12,406 bases of DNA from JBDRGC01 sp043818215 (GTDB lineage Bacteria; Chloroflexota; Anaerolineae; Anaerolineales; UBA11858). Of this stretch, positions 1-6,283 are shown piece after piece; position 1 is the first letter of the stretch, and every line of letters starts with the position of its first letter. Under the pieces are notes generated by a model. That model was given only the letters and a program-made list of their open reading frames with translations, ran no database searches and was not told where the DNA came from. A program made the translations under genes and the position numbers. The stretch is taken from positions 1-12,406 of the forward strand of contig JBDRGC010000345.1 of assembly GCA_043818215.1 (NCBI GenBank), in the 5' to 3' direction.

Positions 1-33
1 TGTTTACTTTCCCCCCCCGGAGACACCCCCCTC

Positions 34-951
34 ATGCGCCGTCACAAAGTAAAACTGATTCTCAACCCCAACGCTAATATGGGCGGGGCCTGGCGGGTGG
101 CTGCCGACTTGCGCCCCATCGTAGAAGAATTCGGGGGCGCCGACTGGGCTGGTACTGTCTACCCCACCCACGCCACTGAGCTTGCCAAACAGGCCGCTGA
201 AGAAGGATACGAATTGATCATTGCAGCCGGCGGTGACGGCACTACCCACGAGATCATCAACGGATTGATGCAAATACCTTCTGACCGCCGCCCTCGTATT
301 GGGGTAATCCCGCTGGGGTCGGGGAACGACTTCGCTCACGGGGTTGGCATGAAAGGCGGCGCGCCTGAAAGCCTGCGTCAGATATTCACCGGCAAACCGC
401 GGCGCATAGATATCGGCGTTGTCGAAGATGACCGCGGCCGCCGCGAATACATCGACAACACCCTGGGCATCGGGTTCGATGCCGTTGTGACCATTCGTTC
501 TCACACCTTGCCTGTTCTGCGCGGCTTCTTGATGTATCTGACAGCCGTTGTCCAGACCATTTTCGTCAACCACGACGCTGTACGTATGCAAATAACTACC
601 GACGAGGAAACCTGGGATGAAGAGACGCTCATGCTGGTCGTCTGTAATGGCCCCCGCGAGGGAGGCGGATTTCACGTTGCCCCCGATGCAGTGCCCGACG
701 ATGGATTGTTTCATTACGCGGCCATCACAAAAGTCTCCCGCCTGATGATGTTCCGGCTGATACCCGAAGTAATGAATGGCACTCACGGACGCTTCAAGAA
801 AGTGCGCATGGGGCATTTCCGCGAGTTCGAGCTGCAAGCCGATCAGCCTCTCCATATTCATATCGACGGGGAGATATTCGCGGGCTTTGGCACCGACGTG
901 CGCAAACTCAAAATCGAAATACTGCCCAAAGCGTTGGAAATAGTGGTTTAG
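34..951 (+). CDS. Diacylglycerol kinase family lipid kinase
   Basis: A 305-aa protein of the DAGK catalytic superfamily (YegS/DgkB-like), whose members phosphorylate a lipid hydroxyl (diacylglycerol or a related lipid) with ATP at the inner face of the membrane. Visible motifs are the N-terminal strand with NPNA (11-14), the nucleotide-binding GGDGT (66-70), GSGNDFA (95-101), the GGGF...PDDG segment (210-224) that typically precedes the second lobe, and HIDGE (276-280) near the C-terminus. The length is normal for single-domain bacterial members, and there is no signal peptide or membrane helix. The ATG at 34 follows a GGAGA at 19-23. The next gene starts 13 bp after the stop, so the two are probably co-transcribed. 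The exact lipid substrate cannot be read from the sequence. The family call is firm; the choice between dgkB-type and YegS-type is open. Confidence 0.92.
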   Translation: MRRHKVKLILNPNANMGGAWRVAADLRPIVEEFGGADWAGTVYPTHATELAKQAAEEGYELIIAAGGDGTTHEIINGLMQIPSDRRPRIGVIPLGSGNDFAHGVGMKGGAPESLRQIFTGKPRRIDIGVVEDDRGRREYIDNTLGIGFDAVVTIRSHTLPVLRGFLMYLTAVVQTIFVNHDAVRMQITTDEETWDEETLMLVVCNGPREGGGFHVAPDAVPDDGLFHYAAITKVSRLMMFRLIPEVMNGTHGRFKKVRMGHFREFELQADQPLHIHIDGEIFAGFGTDVRKLKIEILPKALEIVV

Positions 952-964
952 GGGCATCCAGAAA

Positions 965-2602
965 ATGCCCACTCTCTCCCAAAGCCTCCTCAATTGCGAT
1001 CTCGGCCGCCTGCGCATTGTTGCGGAACTGTGGGGTGTAGAAATGGCTACCCCCGACGCCCATTCAGCCTTGCCTCTGCTTTCCAAGAATCTATTGGACG
1101 CGGAGCTGGTTGCCGAGATCGTCGAGTCGCTCCCCGCTGAGGCTGCTGCCGCCCTGGGAGCTTTGCTGCAAAATGGGGGACGCCTGCCCTGGCCACAGTT
1201 CATCCGCCGTTTTGGCGTGGTGCGCGAAATGGGTCCGGGCCGCCGAGATCGGGAGCGCCCCGACCGAGACCCGGCCTCACCGGCGGAAATCTTGTGGTAT
1301 CGAGCGTTGGTAGCCCGGGCCTTTTTCGATACATCCCGCGGCACTGAAGAATTCGCCTATATCCCCAGCGACCTGCTGCCGCTGCTCCCACGCCTGCCCA
1401 GCGCGGAACCTCCCCAACGAGAAATCTCATCACAACCCCTGGGACGGGCCGCCACTCCCGCCGAACGCGCCCGCCCCACCCCCGCCTCCGACCACATCCT
1501 CGATCAGGCCTGCACCCTCCTGGCTGCGTCACGCACCGGCATCGCCCCCGCCCCTGCAAATCCATACACCCCCGGCTTTTTGCACGCCCTTCTCACCATC
1601 GCCGGCCTCCTCGACTCCCACGGGCTTCCCACTCCCGATGCCACCCGCGCCTTCCTGGAATCCCCCCGCGGCCCTGCCCTGACCCTCCTCGCTCGAGCCT
1701 GGTTGACCAGCCCCGATCACAACGATTTGCGCCACGTCCCGCATTTGCAGCCCGAAGGCGAGTGGGCCAACGACCCTCTGACTGCCCGCCGATTCATGCT
1801 GCGCCTGCTGTCTCACCTCCCCGCCGGAACCTGGTGGAGCCTCTCCGCCTTTGTGGCTGACGTACGCCAGCAGCACCCCGATTTCCAGCGTCCCGCAGGG
1901 GATTATGATTCCTGGTTCCTGCGGGACGAGCGCACCGGCGAGTTCTTGCGCGGCTTCGAACATTGGGAGGATGTGGATGGCGCGCTGATTCGATATTTGA
2001 TTAGTGGCCCGCTGCATTACTTGGGCATTGTGGATTTGGCCTCCCCCGAGGCCGAGGATTCCCCCGTGGGCGTTTTCCGGTATTCGGGGTGGGCTGCCAA
2101 CCTGTTAAAAGGTGCATCGCCCGAAGGCCTCTCGGAAGAAGCCGCCCGCGTCCACCTCCGCTCCGACGGCAGAGTGAGCGTTCCCCTTCTTGCGCCGCGG
2201 GCTGTCCGCTACCAGTTGGCTCGCTTTTGCCAATGGGAGGATGATTCCCCTCACGAGTACCGTTACCGCCTCACCCCGGCATCTCTCAGCCAGGCCCGCG
2301 AACAGGGGCTGCGAGTGGGGCATTTGCTCTCGCTGTTAAGCCATCACGCCGACACGATTCCCCCCAACATACTCACCGCGCTGACCCGTTGGGACGAGAA
2401 TGGCCCCGAAGTTCGATTGCAAGAAGCGTTGGTTCTGAGGCTGGGGTCGCCGCAAATCCTGCAAGCCTTACGAAGTTCGCGCGCTGCCCGTTTTTTGGGA
2501 GACCCTCTCGGCCCGGCAACTATCATAGTCAAGCCAGGAGCAGGGGAGAAGGTGCTGGCAATTCTGACCGAGATGGGGTATTTGGGGGAGTTTGGAGAGT
2601 AG
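965..2602 (+). CDS. Helicase-associated (XPB/Ssl2 N-terminal-like) domain protein
   Basis: A 545-aa protein without helicase motifs. Residues about 396-541 resemble the XPB/Ssl2 N-terminal domain found in stand-alone bacterial proteins (Helicase_C_3 type): a strand block (VHLRSDGRVSVPLLAP), then YRLTPASLSQAREQGL, the helical LLSLLSHHADTIPPNILTAL, and a final FLGDPLG...LTEMGYLGEF segment. In XPB this region contacts damaged or unwinding DNA, so a DNA-repair or transcription-linked role is a reasonable inference but is not shown here. The N-terminal half is leucine-rich and helical and I do not recognise it. Residues about 145-175 are proline- and alanine-rich and are probably a linker. The start at 965 is preceded only by a weak GGGG (952-955), consistent with coupling to the lipid kinase upstream. 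The stop TAG (2600-2602) lies inside a heptamer array, so the last codons may be repeat-derived. Confidence 0.75.
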   Translation: MPTLSQSLLNCDLGRLRIVAELWGVEMATPDAHSALPLLSKNLLDAELVAEIVESLPAEAAAALGALLQNGGRLPWPQFIRRFGVVREMGPGRRDRERPDRDPASPAEILWYRALVARAFFDTSRGTEEFAYIPSDLLPLLPRLPSAEPPQREISSQPLGRAATPAERARPTPASDHILDQACTLLAASRTGIAPAPANPYTPGFLHALLTIAGLLDSHGLPTPDATRAFLESPRGPALTLLARAWLTSPDHNDLRHVPHLQPEGEWANDPLTARRFMLRLLSHLPAGTWWSLSAFVADVRQQHPDFQRPAGDYDSWFLRDERTGEFLRGFEHWEDVDGALIRYLISGPLHYLGIVDLASPEAEDSPVGVFRYSGWAANLLKGASPEGLSEEAARVHLRSDGRVSVPLLAPRAVRYQLARFCQWEDDSPHEYRYRLTPASLSQAREQGLRVGHLLSLLSHHADTIPPNILTALTRWDENGPEVRLQEALVLRLGSPQILQALRSSRAARFLGDPLGPATIIVKPGAGEKVLAILTEMGYLGEFGE

Positions 2603-2713
2603 AGATTGGAGATTGGAAATTAGAGATTGGAGATTGGAGATTGGAGAGTAGAGATTGGAGATTGGAGATTGGGGACTGGAGAGTAGAGATTGGAGATTGG
2701 GGATTGGGGACTG
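2588..2713 (+). repeat. Heptamer tandem array, about 18 units of GAGATTG type
   Basis: Eighteen consecutive 7-nt units can be read. Most are GAGATTG, with variants GAGAGTA (three times), GGGACTG, GGGATTG, GAAATTA and GAGTTTG. The GAGAGTA variant heads sub-blocks, suggesting that multi-unit blocks were copied together. The array starts inside the last codons of the preceding gene and supplies its stop codon. The reverse complement of the same unit (AATCTCC) occurs at 9434-9461 inside the GlyRS gene. After the array, 2714-2767 holds nothing recognisable. Confidence 0.93.
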
Positions 2714-2767
2714 GAATTTCAGGTTCTGGGCGGCTAAATTCAGCCTAAAAATGGGATTAAAATCCGG

Positions 2768-2796
2768 TTGACTTTCCCGGCGACTCGGCTTATACT
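2768..2796 (+). promoter_or_regulatory. Near-consensus sigma-70-type promoter
   Basis: TTGACT (2768-2773) is followed after exactly 17 bp by TATACT (2791-2796). Each hexamer matches the housekeeping consensus at five of six positions. Transcription would start near 2803. A terminator at 2868-2900 would limit the product to about 95-100 nt unless read-through reaches the SWIM gene at 3027. This is the best promoter seen in the window. Confidence 0.7.
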
Positions 2797-2823
2797 GAAA
2801 GTCACTTTGGAGGCAACCCCTTT

Positions 2824-2868
2824 ATGCGAGGTTTGATCTCAAAAGAATATTTTTGTTTCACGCAATGA
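2824..2868 (+). CDS. Candidate 14-residue microprotein or leader peptide
   Basis: The short frame from ATG 2824 to TGA 2866-2868 encodes MRGLISKEYFCFTQ. It is preceded by GGAGG at 2809-2813 (10-nt gap), lies just downstream of a strong promoter, and stops on the first base of a terminator stem. The peptide has no run of one amino acid of the kind used in classical amino-acid attenuators. It contains one Cys and four aromatic residues (two of them Phe-flanked) and is too short to assign a family. Alternatives are a translated leader controlling the SWIM gene, or a small RNA in which the ORF is incidental. No function is proposed. Confidence 0.4.
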   Translation: MRGLISKEYFCFTQ

Positions 2869-2900
2869 AAAACACGCGCGCTCTACTGCGTGTTTTTTTA
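2868..2900 (+). terminator. Rho-independent terminator of the microgene
   Basis: The arms AAAAACACGC (2868-2877) and GCGTGTTTTT (2888-2897) are perfectly complementary over 10 bp around a 10-nt loop. The T-run 2892-2898 is part of and follows the right arm. The stem begins at the last base of the 14-codon ORF, so a ribosome finishing the ORF could affect folding. Confidence 0.8.
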
Positions 2901-2913
2901 ATTAACGCAAGAC

Positions 2914-2967
2914 TTCCGAAGTCTTTGCACATTCGTTAGAAACAATGCATCATGCAAAACTTCGGAA
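2914..2967. repeat. Inverted repeat ahead of the SWIM gene
   Basis: TTCCGAAGTCTTTGCA (2914-2929) pairs with TGCAAAACTTCGGAA (2953-2967) with one bulged C, giving a 15-bp stem and a 23-nt loop. A second overlapping small dyad, GACTTC-C-GAAGTC, occupies 2911-2923, so two alternative folds are possible. It lies 60 bp upstream of the SWIM start and could be an untranslated-region structure or a protein-binding site. No T-run follows, so it is not an intrinsic terminator. Confidence 0.55.
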
Positions 2968-3026
2968 ATCTCCCCCACCCCTTCTTTTCGAGAAGATACC
3001 AATAGCAAGTAAAAGGAGACAAAACG

Positions 3027-3272
3027 ATGGATTACGGGATGATTGGCAAAATAGAGAAAGCCAAACGATATGCCGAGGAACGCGATCGCATTCACGTCGA
3101 AGCGCTCAAAGTGACATTCAATGGCACAAACAACCCTCACGAGGTTCACTTTGAGAATGGTGTATGGCAGTGTGACTGTTATTTCTTCCAGACTCGCGGA
3201 CGTTGCAGCCACACCATGGCGCTAGAAATCATCCTTATGGACATGCTTCCCGAGCCGCCTACAGAAGACTGA
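3027..3272 (+). CDS. Small SWIM zinc-finger protein
   Basis: An 81-aa protein with a SWIM signature, C49-x-C51 then C60-x-H62, with the usual FF and HTMAL context. SWIM fingers bind zinc and occur in proteins that interact with DNA or proteins. This one consists of little more than the finger plus a charged N-terminal helix (KIEKAKRYAEERDRI, 8-22) and a short strand region (HVEALKVTFNG). The acidic tail EPPTED is likely disordered. The ATG at 3027 has a strong AAGGAG at 3013-3018 with good spacing. A terminator follows 18 bp after the stop, so it looks monocistronic. No partner gene adjoins it, so the role is unknown. The fold call is strong because all four metal ligands are present. Confidence 0.88.
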   Translation: MDYGMIGKIEKAKRYAEERDRIHVEALKVTFNGTNNPHEVHFENGVWQCDCYFFQTRGRCSHTMALEIILMDMLPEPPTED

Positions 3273-3290
3273 TAATTTTTCAATGAATCC

Positions 3291-3326
3291 AAACTCCCCG
3301 CAGGCAATCATCGCGGGGAGTTTTTT
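3291..3326 (+). terminator. Rho-independent terminator after the SWIM gene
   Basis: The arms AAACTCCCCGC (3291-3301) and GCGGGGAGTTT (3313-3323) form a perfect 11-bp stem with an 11-nt loop, followed by a T-run to 3326. It lies 18 bp after the SWIM stop codon. Confidence 0.9.
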
Positions 3327-3392
3327 GTTTTAGAACCCGGAGAGTTCATTCCGTATTTTGGTAGTGGTTCGATGGTAAGTGATACTTATTAA

Positions 3393-3498
3393 CGTCATTG
3401 CGAACGCAGCGTAGCGGAGTGCGGCAATCCCCTGCCTGATAAGAGGGAGATTGCTTCGCATACCTATGCAGGCACTGCGCAGAACGCTCGCAATGACG
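3393..3498. repeat. Palindromic intergenic element (CGTCATTGCGA ends)
   Basis: The ends CGTCATTGCGAACG (3393-3406) and CGCTCGCAATGACG (3485-3498) are inverted copies with one mismatch. Inside, GCAATCCCCT and AGGGAGATTGC (about 3423-3456) form a second imperfect stem. Outside, GTGATA...TTATTAA on the left partly mirrors TTAATACTTTATCAC on the right. A 9-bp direct repeat CCGTATTTT at 3351-3359 and 3523-3531 brackets the element and may be coincidence. It codes for nothing and resembles dispersed REP/MITE-like repeats. The rest of 3331-3622 has no gene; a 15-bp palindrome sits at 3562-3576. Confidence 0.7.
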
Positions 3499-3622
3499 CC
3501 ATCATTAATACTTTATCACTCCCCGTATTTTTACTCTAAAAGCACTACGCTAATAGAGTTTCAGATCAGTGATCTGGGGGTTATGGGTGACGGATGAGGC
3601 TTGCAACAGATGCAGCAACGCT

Positions 3623-4207
3623 TCATACATAGCTTTGCTCTATTTGTGTTTTGATCTGCCCCCACCCTTCCAACATATCACGGGTCGCTTCCCATTCCAT
3701 CCAATCATCTTCATCTGCAATGGTGGCTTGCCCTGACAATGTCTGAGTCCACTCAGCAAACGGTTGCTGATACTTCTGCTCGTAACCCTGCAATCTGGCC
3801 TCAGCCCAGGCAATCTGTCGTTCAAGATAATCCAGAACGATGTGCTTGATCACTTGATCTGGACTGTTATATAAGCCGGTGCGCACAAAGGGTTCAGTAA
3901 TAATAGGAAGAACGTGAGCAACTGTAGCAGCCGACGTGTCTGGCTTTTGCTGAGTTTCCTCTAACTTTGTATCGGAAAGCGATTTCTTGGCCAGACCGTA
4001 CATTTGCTGTGTTGTGGGCGCATCGCGCAGGACGCGTCGCTCCTGGTCACGCAGATGTTCCTCCAGGGCATCCTGGTCAATGGGGATTAAAAACGCACTC
4101 GGGCGACCCTGATAGGTAATGACGTAACGCTCCCTCTCTTCCCTCACCTGCCGCAAAATCTCGCTGGCGCGATCCCTCAACTCACGAATACCAACTTGTC
4201 GAAACAT
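3623..4207 (-). CDS. Phd/YefM-type antitoxin with C-terminal extension, no visible toxin
   Basis: A 194-aa protein on the minus strand. Residues 1-55 have the Phd/YefM antitoxin pattern (VGIRELRDRASEILRQV, then YVITYQGRPSAFLIPID), a fold that dimerises, binds the operator DNA of its own operon and neutralises a toxin. Residues about 104-180 form a second helical unit (PFVRTGLYNSPDQVIKHIVLDYLERQ, then GYEQKYQQPFAEW and DDWMEWEATRDML). Its layout recalls other small antitoxins in which an RHH-like helix pair is followed by an acidic tryptophan-rich tail. Typical Phd proteins have 70-90 residues, so this looks like a fusion. I chose ATG 4205-4207 because GGAGG (4214-4218 on the opposite strand) precedes it by 6 nt and the domain begins there; the frame is open further upstream to 4330. 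No toxin ORF lies on either side, so it may be solitary, a relic or a plain regulator. Confidence 0.78.
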   Translation of the reverse strand: MFRQVGIRELRDRASEILRQVREERERYVITYQGRPSAFLIPIDQDALEEHLRDQERRVLRDAPTTQQMYGLAKKSLSDTKLEETQQKPDTSAATVAHVLPIITEPFVRTGLYNSPDQVIKHIVLDYLERQIAWAEARLQGYEQKYQQPFAEWTQTLSGQATIADEDDWMEWEATRDMLEGWGQIKTQIEQSYV

Positions 4208-4280
4208 CACACACCTCCAAAAAAAACGTCCCCAGGGTCTCACTACATCAAGCCCCAAAGAGCCAAAATACGCAGTACCG

Positions 4281-4446
4281 CATAACTTGCTATTTCTCGC
4301 GGCCATAACGCTGGTTGAGTAGGCCAACACGCTCTTCGTTGGCCGTATCGAAACCGTTTTGGCTTGTTTCCGAGCAATTCTTGGTTTCGATACGGCAAAG
4401 AACGCCTACTCAACCAGCGAACTGCCCTGCGTAATAGCAAGTTATG
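4281..4446. repeat. Nested long palindrome, three perfect arm pairs
   Basis: Three perfectly complementary arm pairs are nested. CATAACTTGCTAT (4281-4293) pairs with 4434-4446, GCTGGTTGAGTAGGC (4310-4324) with 4404-4418, and GCCGTATCGAAACC (4342-4355) with 4383-4396. Unpaired segments separate them, so the strand could fold into one hairpin of about 166 nt with internal loops. It lies 73 bp upstream of the antitoxin start codon. Short frames crossing it on both strands are by-products of the palindrome. It is probably a MITE or REP-like mobile repeat; no transposase is present. Confidence 0.88.
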
Positions 4447-4455
4447 CTCCATTGC

Positions 4456-4505
4456 CAAAATACAATTATTGTGACCACGAATATATTCACAATAATTGTA
4501 TTTTG
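4456..4505. repeat. Perfect 19-bp inverted repeat, AT-rich hairpin
   Basis: CAAAATACAATTATTGTGA (4456-4474) is the exact reverse complement of 4487-4505 around a 12-nt loop. It begins 10 bp after the nested palindrome ends. It is AT-rich, unlike the GC-rich neighbours, and no long T-run follows. It could be an operator, a cruciform, or the end of the same mobile repeat. Confidence 0.88.
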
Positions 4506-4585
4506 CTTTGCCTCCTCTGTCAATCCGCCGATAAATGGCACACAATATCATTGGAATCTATTTTTTCTTTGAGGCAGGATACATG

Positions 4586-4591
4586 TATAAT
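4586..4591 (+). promoter_or_regulatory. Possible -10 box for the zinc-ribbon gene
   Basis: A perfect TATAAT sits 132 bp upstream of the start codon at 4723. No convincing -35 hexamer is found at 16-18 bp, so the call is weak. Confidence 0.3.
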
Positions 4592-4642
4592 GGAAGCGTT
4601 GCTCCCTTTCAACCTTTAGGACTTGCGCAGTCGCTCCCCTAA

Positions 4643-4700
4643 CTCCCCAATTCTGGGGGAAATCCTTCTACTCCCCCCAAGGTTGGGGGGCTGGAGGGGC
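4643..4700. repeat. GC-rich double hairpin element in the leader
   Basis: CCCC-AATTCT-GGGG (4645-4658) and the palindrome CCCCCCAA-GG-TTGGGGGG (4673-4690) lie side by side, flanked by CTCCCC on the left and GGAGGGGC on the right that can also pair. This C-run/G-run layout is typical of dispersed intergenic repeats. It ends about 20 bp before the Shine-Dalgarno of the next gene and so would lie in its 5' untranslated region. Confidence 0.6.
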
Positions 4701-4722
4701 TATTACTTTATCGGAGAATCCC

Positions 4723-6120
4723 ATGTACAGTCCCGGTCACTCTCGAGAACGCGATTTCGATGTTTTGCTCCGAGACGGGGTCACTGCCGTAAAAATCGGC
4801 AGCCGTCGGCTGGCCCAGTCTTTGCTGAATCAGGCTACCATGTTAAATCCGCTGGATGTCCGTCCGTGGCTGTGGCTGACCGAAACCACCGACGATCCCG
4901 CTGAAAAGCAAGCATATCTCGAAAAAGCTGTCTCTGCCAATCCAGGCAACGCAGCCGCTCGACGGGGGCTGGCAGTGCTGACCGGCAAACTTGACCCATC
5001 GTCTATGCTATCTCTGGGTGAAAGCGTACAAGTCCAGGAATCCGCGCAACCCGAAGATGCTCAGGCCAAGGAGACTTTTTTGTGTCCGCAATGTGGGGCG
5101 CACATGGAGTTCGACATCCACGCCAATGAACTGGTCTGCCGTTCCTGCGGCCACGTGTTCGAAACCGAAGAACGCTCCGCCGCAGACCGGGAACAGGTGA
5201 TGGATTTCGTGCTTCCCACCGAGCGCGGTCACCGCTGGGCTGTGTCGCAGCAGCAATTTAGCTGCCAGCAATGCGGGGCCTCGAGCCTGTGGCCTCCTGG
5301 ACAAAAGGCCATTCGATGCCCCTACTGTGGTTCCGGTCATTTGATCGAGTCGCGCGAAACCGCTGAACTGGTGAATCCGCAGGCCATTGGCATTATGCAA
5401 ATCGACGAGGATGAAGCTACCCACCGCTCCGCAGAGTGGCTTGGGCGCGGTTGGACCACCCCCGATGATCTGAAGGAATCATCGAAAAAAACTCTTTTGC
5501 GTCCGGCCTATTATCCCTTCTGGACATTCGACGGCACGCTCGATATGCACTGGTTTTGTGAGGTCAACGAGGGGAGCAGCGACAGTCCTGATTGGATCAT
5601 GCGCAAAGGCGTGATATTCGAGCTATTCGACGATGTATTGATCTCTGGCTTGCAGAGGGTCAAATCGAAAGATGTGAAAGACTTGGAGCCTTTCAACTTG
5701 AAGGATGTGATCGAGTTCGAGCCTGAGTATTTAGCTGGCTGGCCTGCGCTGACCTATGACCGTTCCCTGGCTAAGGCATCACTGCTGGCGCGTGAGCAAG
5801 TTATGCGCAAAGTCCGCCACAGCCTGTACAGCCGCGTTTTGCCTGGACGGTCAAAACGTAACCTGACCACTGGAGCGGTCCACTGGAGCGATATGACCTT
5901 CAAACACATCCTGCTGCCCGTGTGGCTTGGCATATATCGCTACCAGGGGAAGGAATATAAAATTATGGTCAACGGTCAAACCGGCAAGATTGGTGGTGAA
6001 AAACCCCGCGACATGCTAAAAACCATTGCCATCATCGTCAGTGTGGCGCTGAGTATTTTTGTACTGTTGACATTTCTGGTGATTCTGGCCCTTAACTTGG
6101 GATGGATCAATCTGCCGTGA
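4723..6120 (+). CDS. Zinc-ribbon membrane protein with TPR-like N-terminus
   Basis: A 465-aa protein. Residues about 18-90 read like one or two TPR-type helix pairs (SLLNQATMLNPLDVRPWLWL, then YLEKAVSANPGNAAARRGLA). Two zinc ribbons follow: C121-x2-C124 with C139-x2-C142, and C181-x2-C184 with C199-x2-C202. A conserved-looking body follows, with YYPFWTFDG (263-271) and LLPVWLGIYRYQGKEYKIMVNGQTGKIGGEKP (split over 397-428), then one hydrophobic helix (about 433-458). This architecture matches bacterial TFIIB-type zinc-ribbon proteins of unknown function, sometimes mislabelled as primosomal or helicase proteins. The single C-terminal helix suggests tail-anchoring with the ribbons in the cytoplasm, possibly as a protein-interaction scaffold. 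The ATG at 4723 follows CGGAG (4712-4716). It stands alone, with repeat-rich gaps on both sides. Confidence 0.82.
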   Translation: MYSPGHSRERDFDVLLRDGVTAVKIGSRRLAQSLLNQATMLNPLDVRPWLWLTETTDDPAEKQAYLEKAVSANPGNAAARRGLAVLTGKLDPSSMLSLGESVQVQESAQPEDAQAKETFLCPQCGAHMEFDIHANELVCRSCGHVFETEERSAADREQVMDFVLPTERGHRWAVSQQQFSCQQCGASSLWPPGQKAIRCPYCGSGHLIESRETAELVNPQAIGIMQIDEDEATHRSAEWLGRGWTTPDDLKESSKKTLLRPAYYPFWTFDGTLDMHWFCEVNEGSSDSPDWIMRKGVIFELFDDVLISGLQRVKSKDVKDLEPFNLKDVIEFEPEYLAGWPALTYDRSLAKASLLAREQVMRKVRHSLYSRVLPGRSKRNLTTGAVHWSDMTFKHILLPVWLGIYRYQGKEYKIMVNGQTGKIGGEKPRDMLKTIAIIVSVALSIFVLLTFLVILALNLGWINLP

Positions 6121-6134
6121 TTGCGGGGGGTGAG

Positions 6135-6281
6135 TCAATGTCATTAAGTTAAGCCATCGGCGGATTACGAATCCGCCTGGACCATATAAGAAAATCCTAT
6201 TTTGCTCCTGTCGGATCCGTCCCCCAAGGGGATGCTGCGCGATGATCCGACAGACACCAACCCTTAACTTAATGGCATTGA
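6135..6281. repeat. MITE-like palindromic element
   Basis: The terminal arms TCAATGTCATTAAGTTAAG (6135-6153) and CTTAACTTAATGGCATTGA (6263-6281) match as inverted repeats at 18 of 19 positions. Inside are two perfect hairpins: GGCGGATT/AATCCGCC (6159-6166 and 6170-6177) and TGTCGGATC/GATCCGACA (6209-6217 and 6244-6252). It follows the zinc-ribbon stop by 14 bp and may help end that transcript, though no T-run is present. It codes for nothing. Confidence 0.85.
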
Positions 6282-6283
6282 GT

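Noticed and set aside
4..1344. Long minus-strand frame of 446 codons
   Set aside because: It runs antisense through the lipid kinase and the next gene, whose plus-strand motifs (GGDGT, GSGNDFA) are clear; its translation shows no family features.
2588..2713. CRISPR array
   Set aside because: Units are 7 nt with no spacers; no cas gene is present. The same holds for the other tandem arrays.
2389..2748. Plus-strand frame with EIGDW-type peptide repeats
   Set aside because: It overlaps the end of the XPB-domain gene out of frame, and its repeats are only the translation of the heptamer array.
3562..3576. Palindrome CAGATCA-G-TGATCTG as terminator of the antitoxin gene
   Set aside because: The one-base centre makes a poor RNA hairpin and no T-run follows on the minus strand; it may be a protein site or chance.
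4208..4330. Longer start for the antitoxin-like gene
   Set aside because: The extra 41 residues do not look like the domain, while ATG at 4205-4207 has GGAGG at the right distance.
4243..4619. Frames on both strands in the palindrome region
   Set aside because: They read through the inverted repeats, have no family resemblance and no convincing ribosome site.
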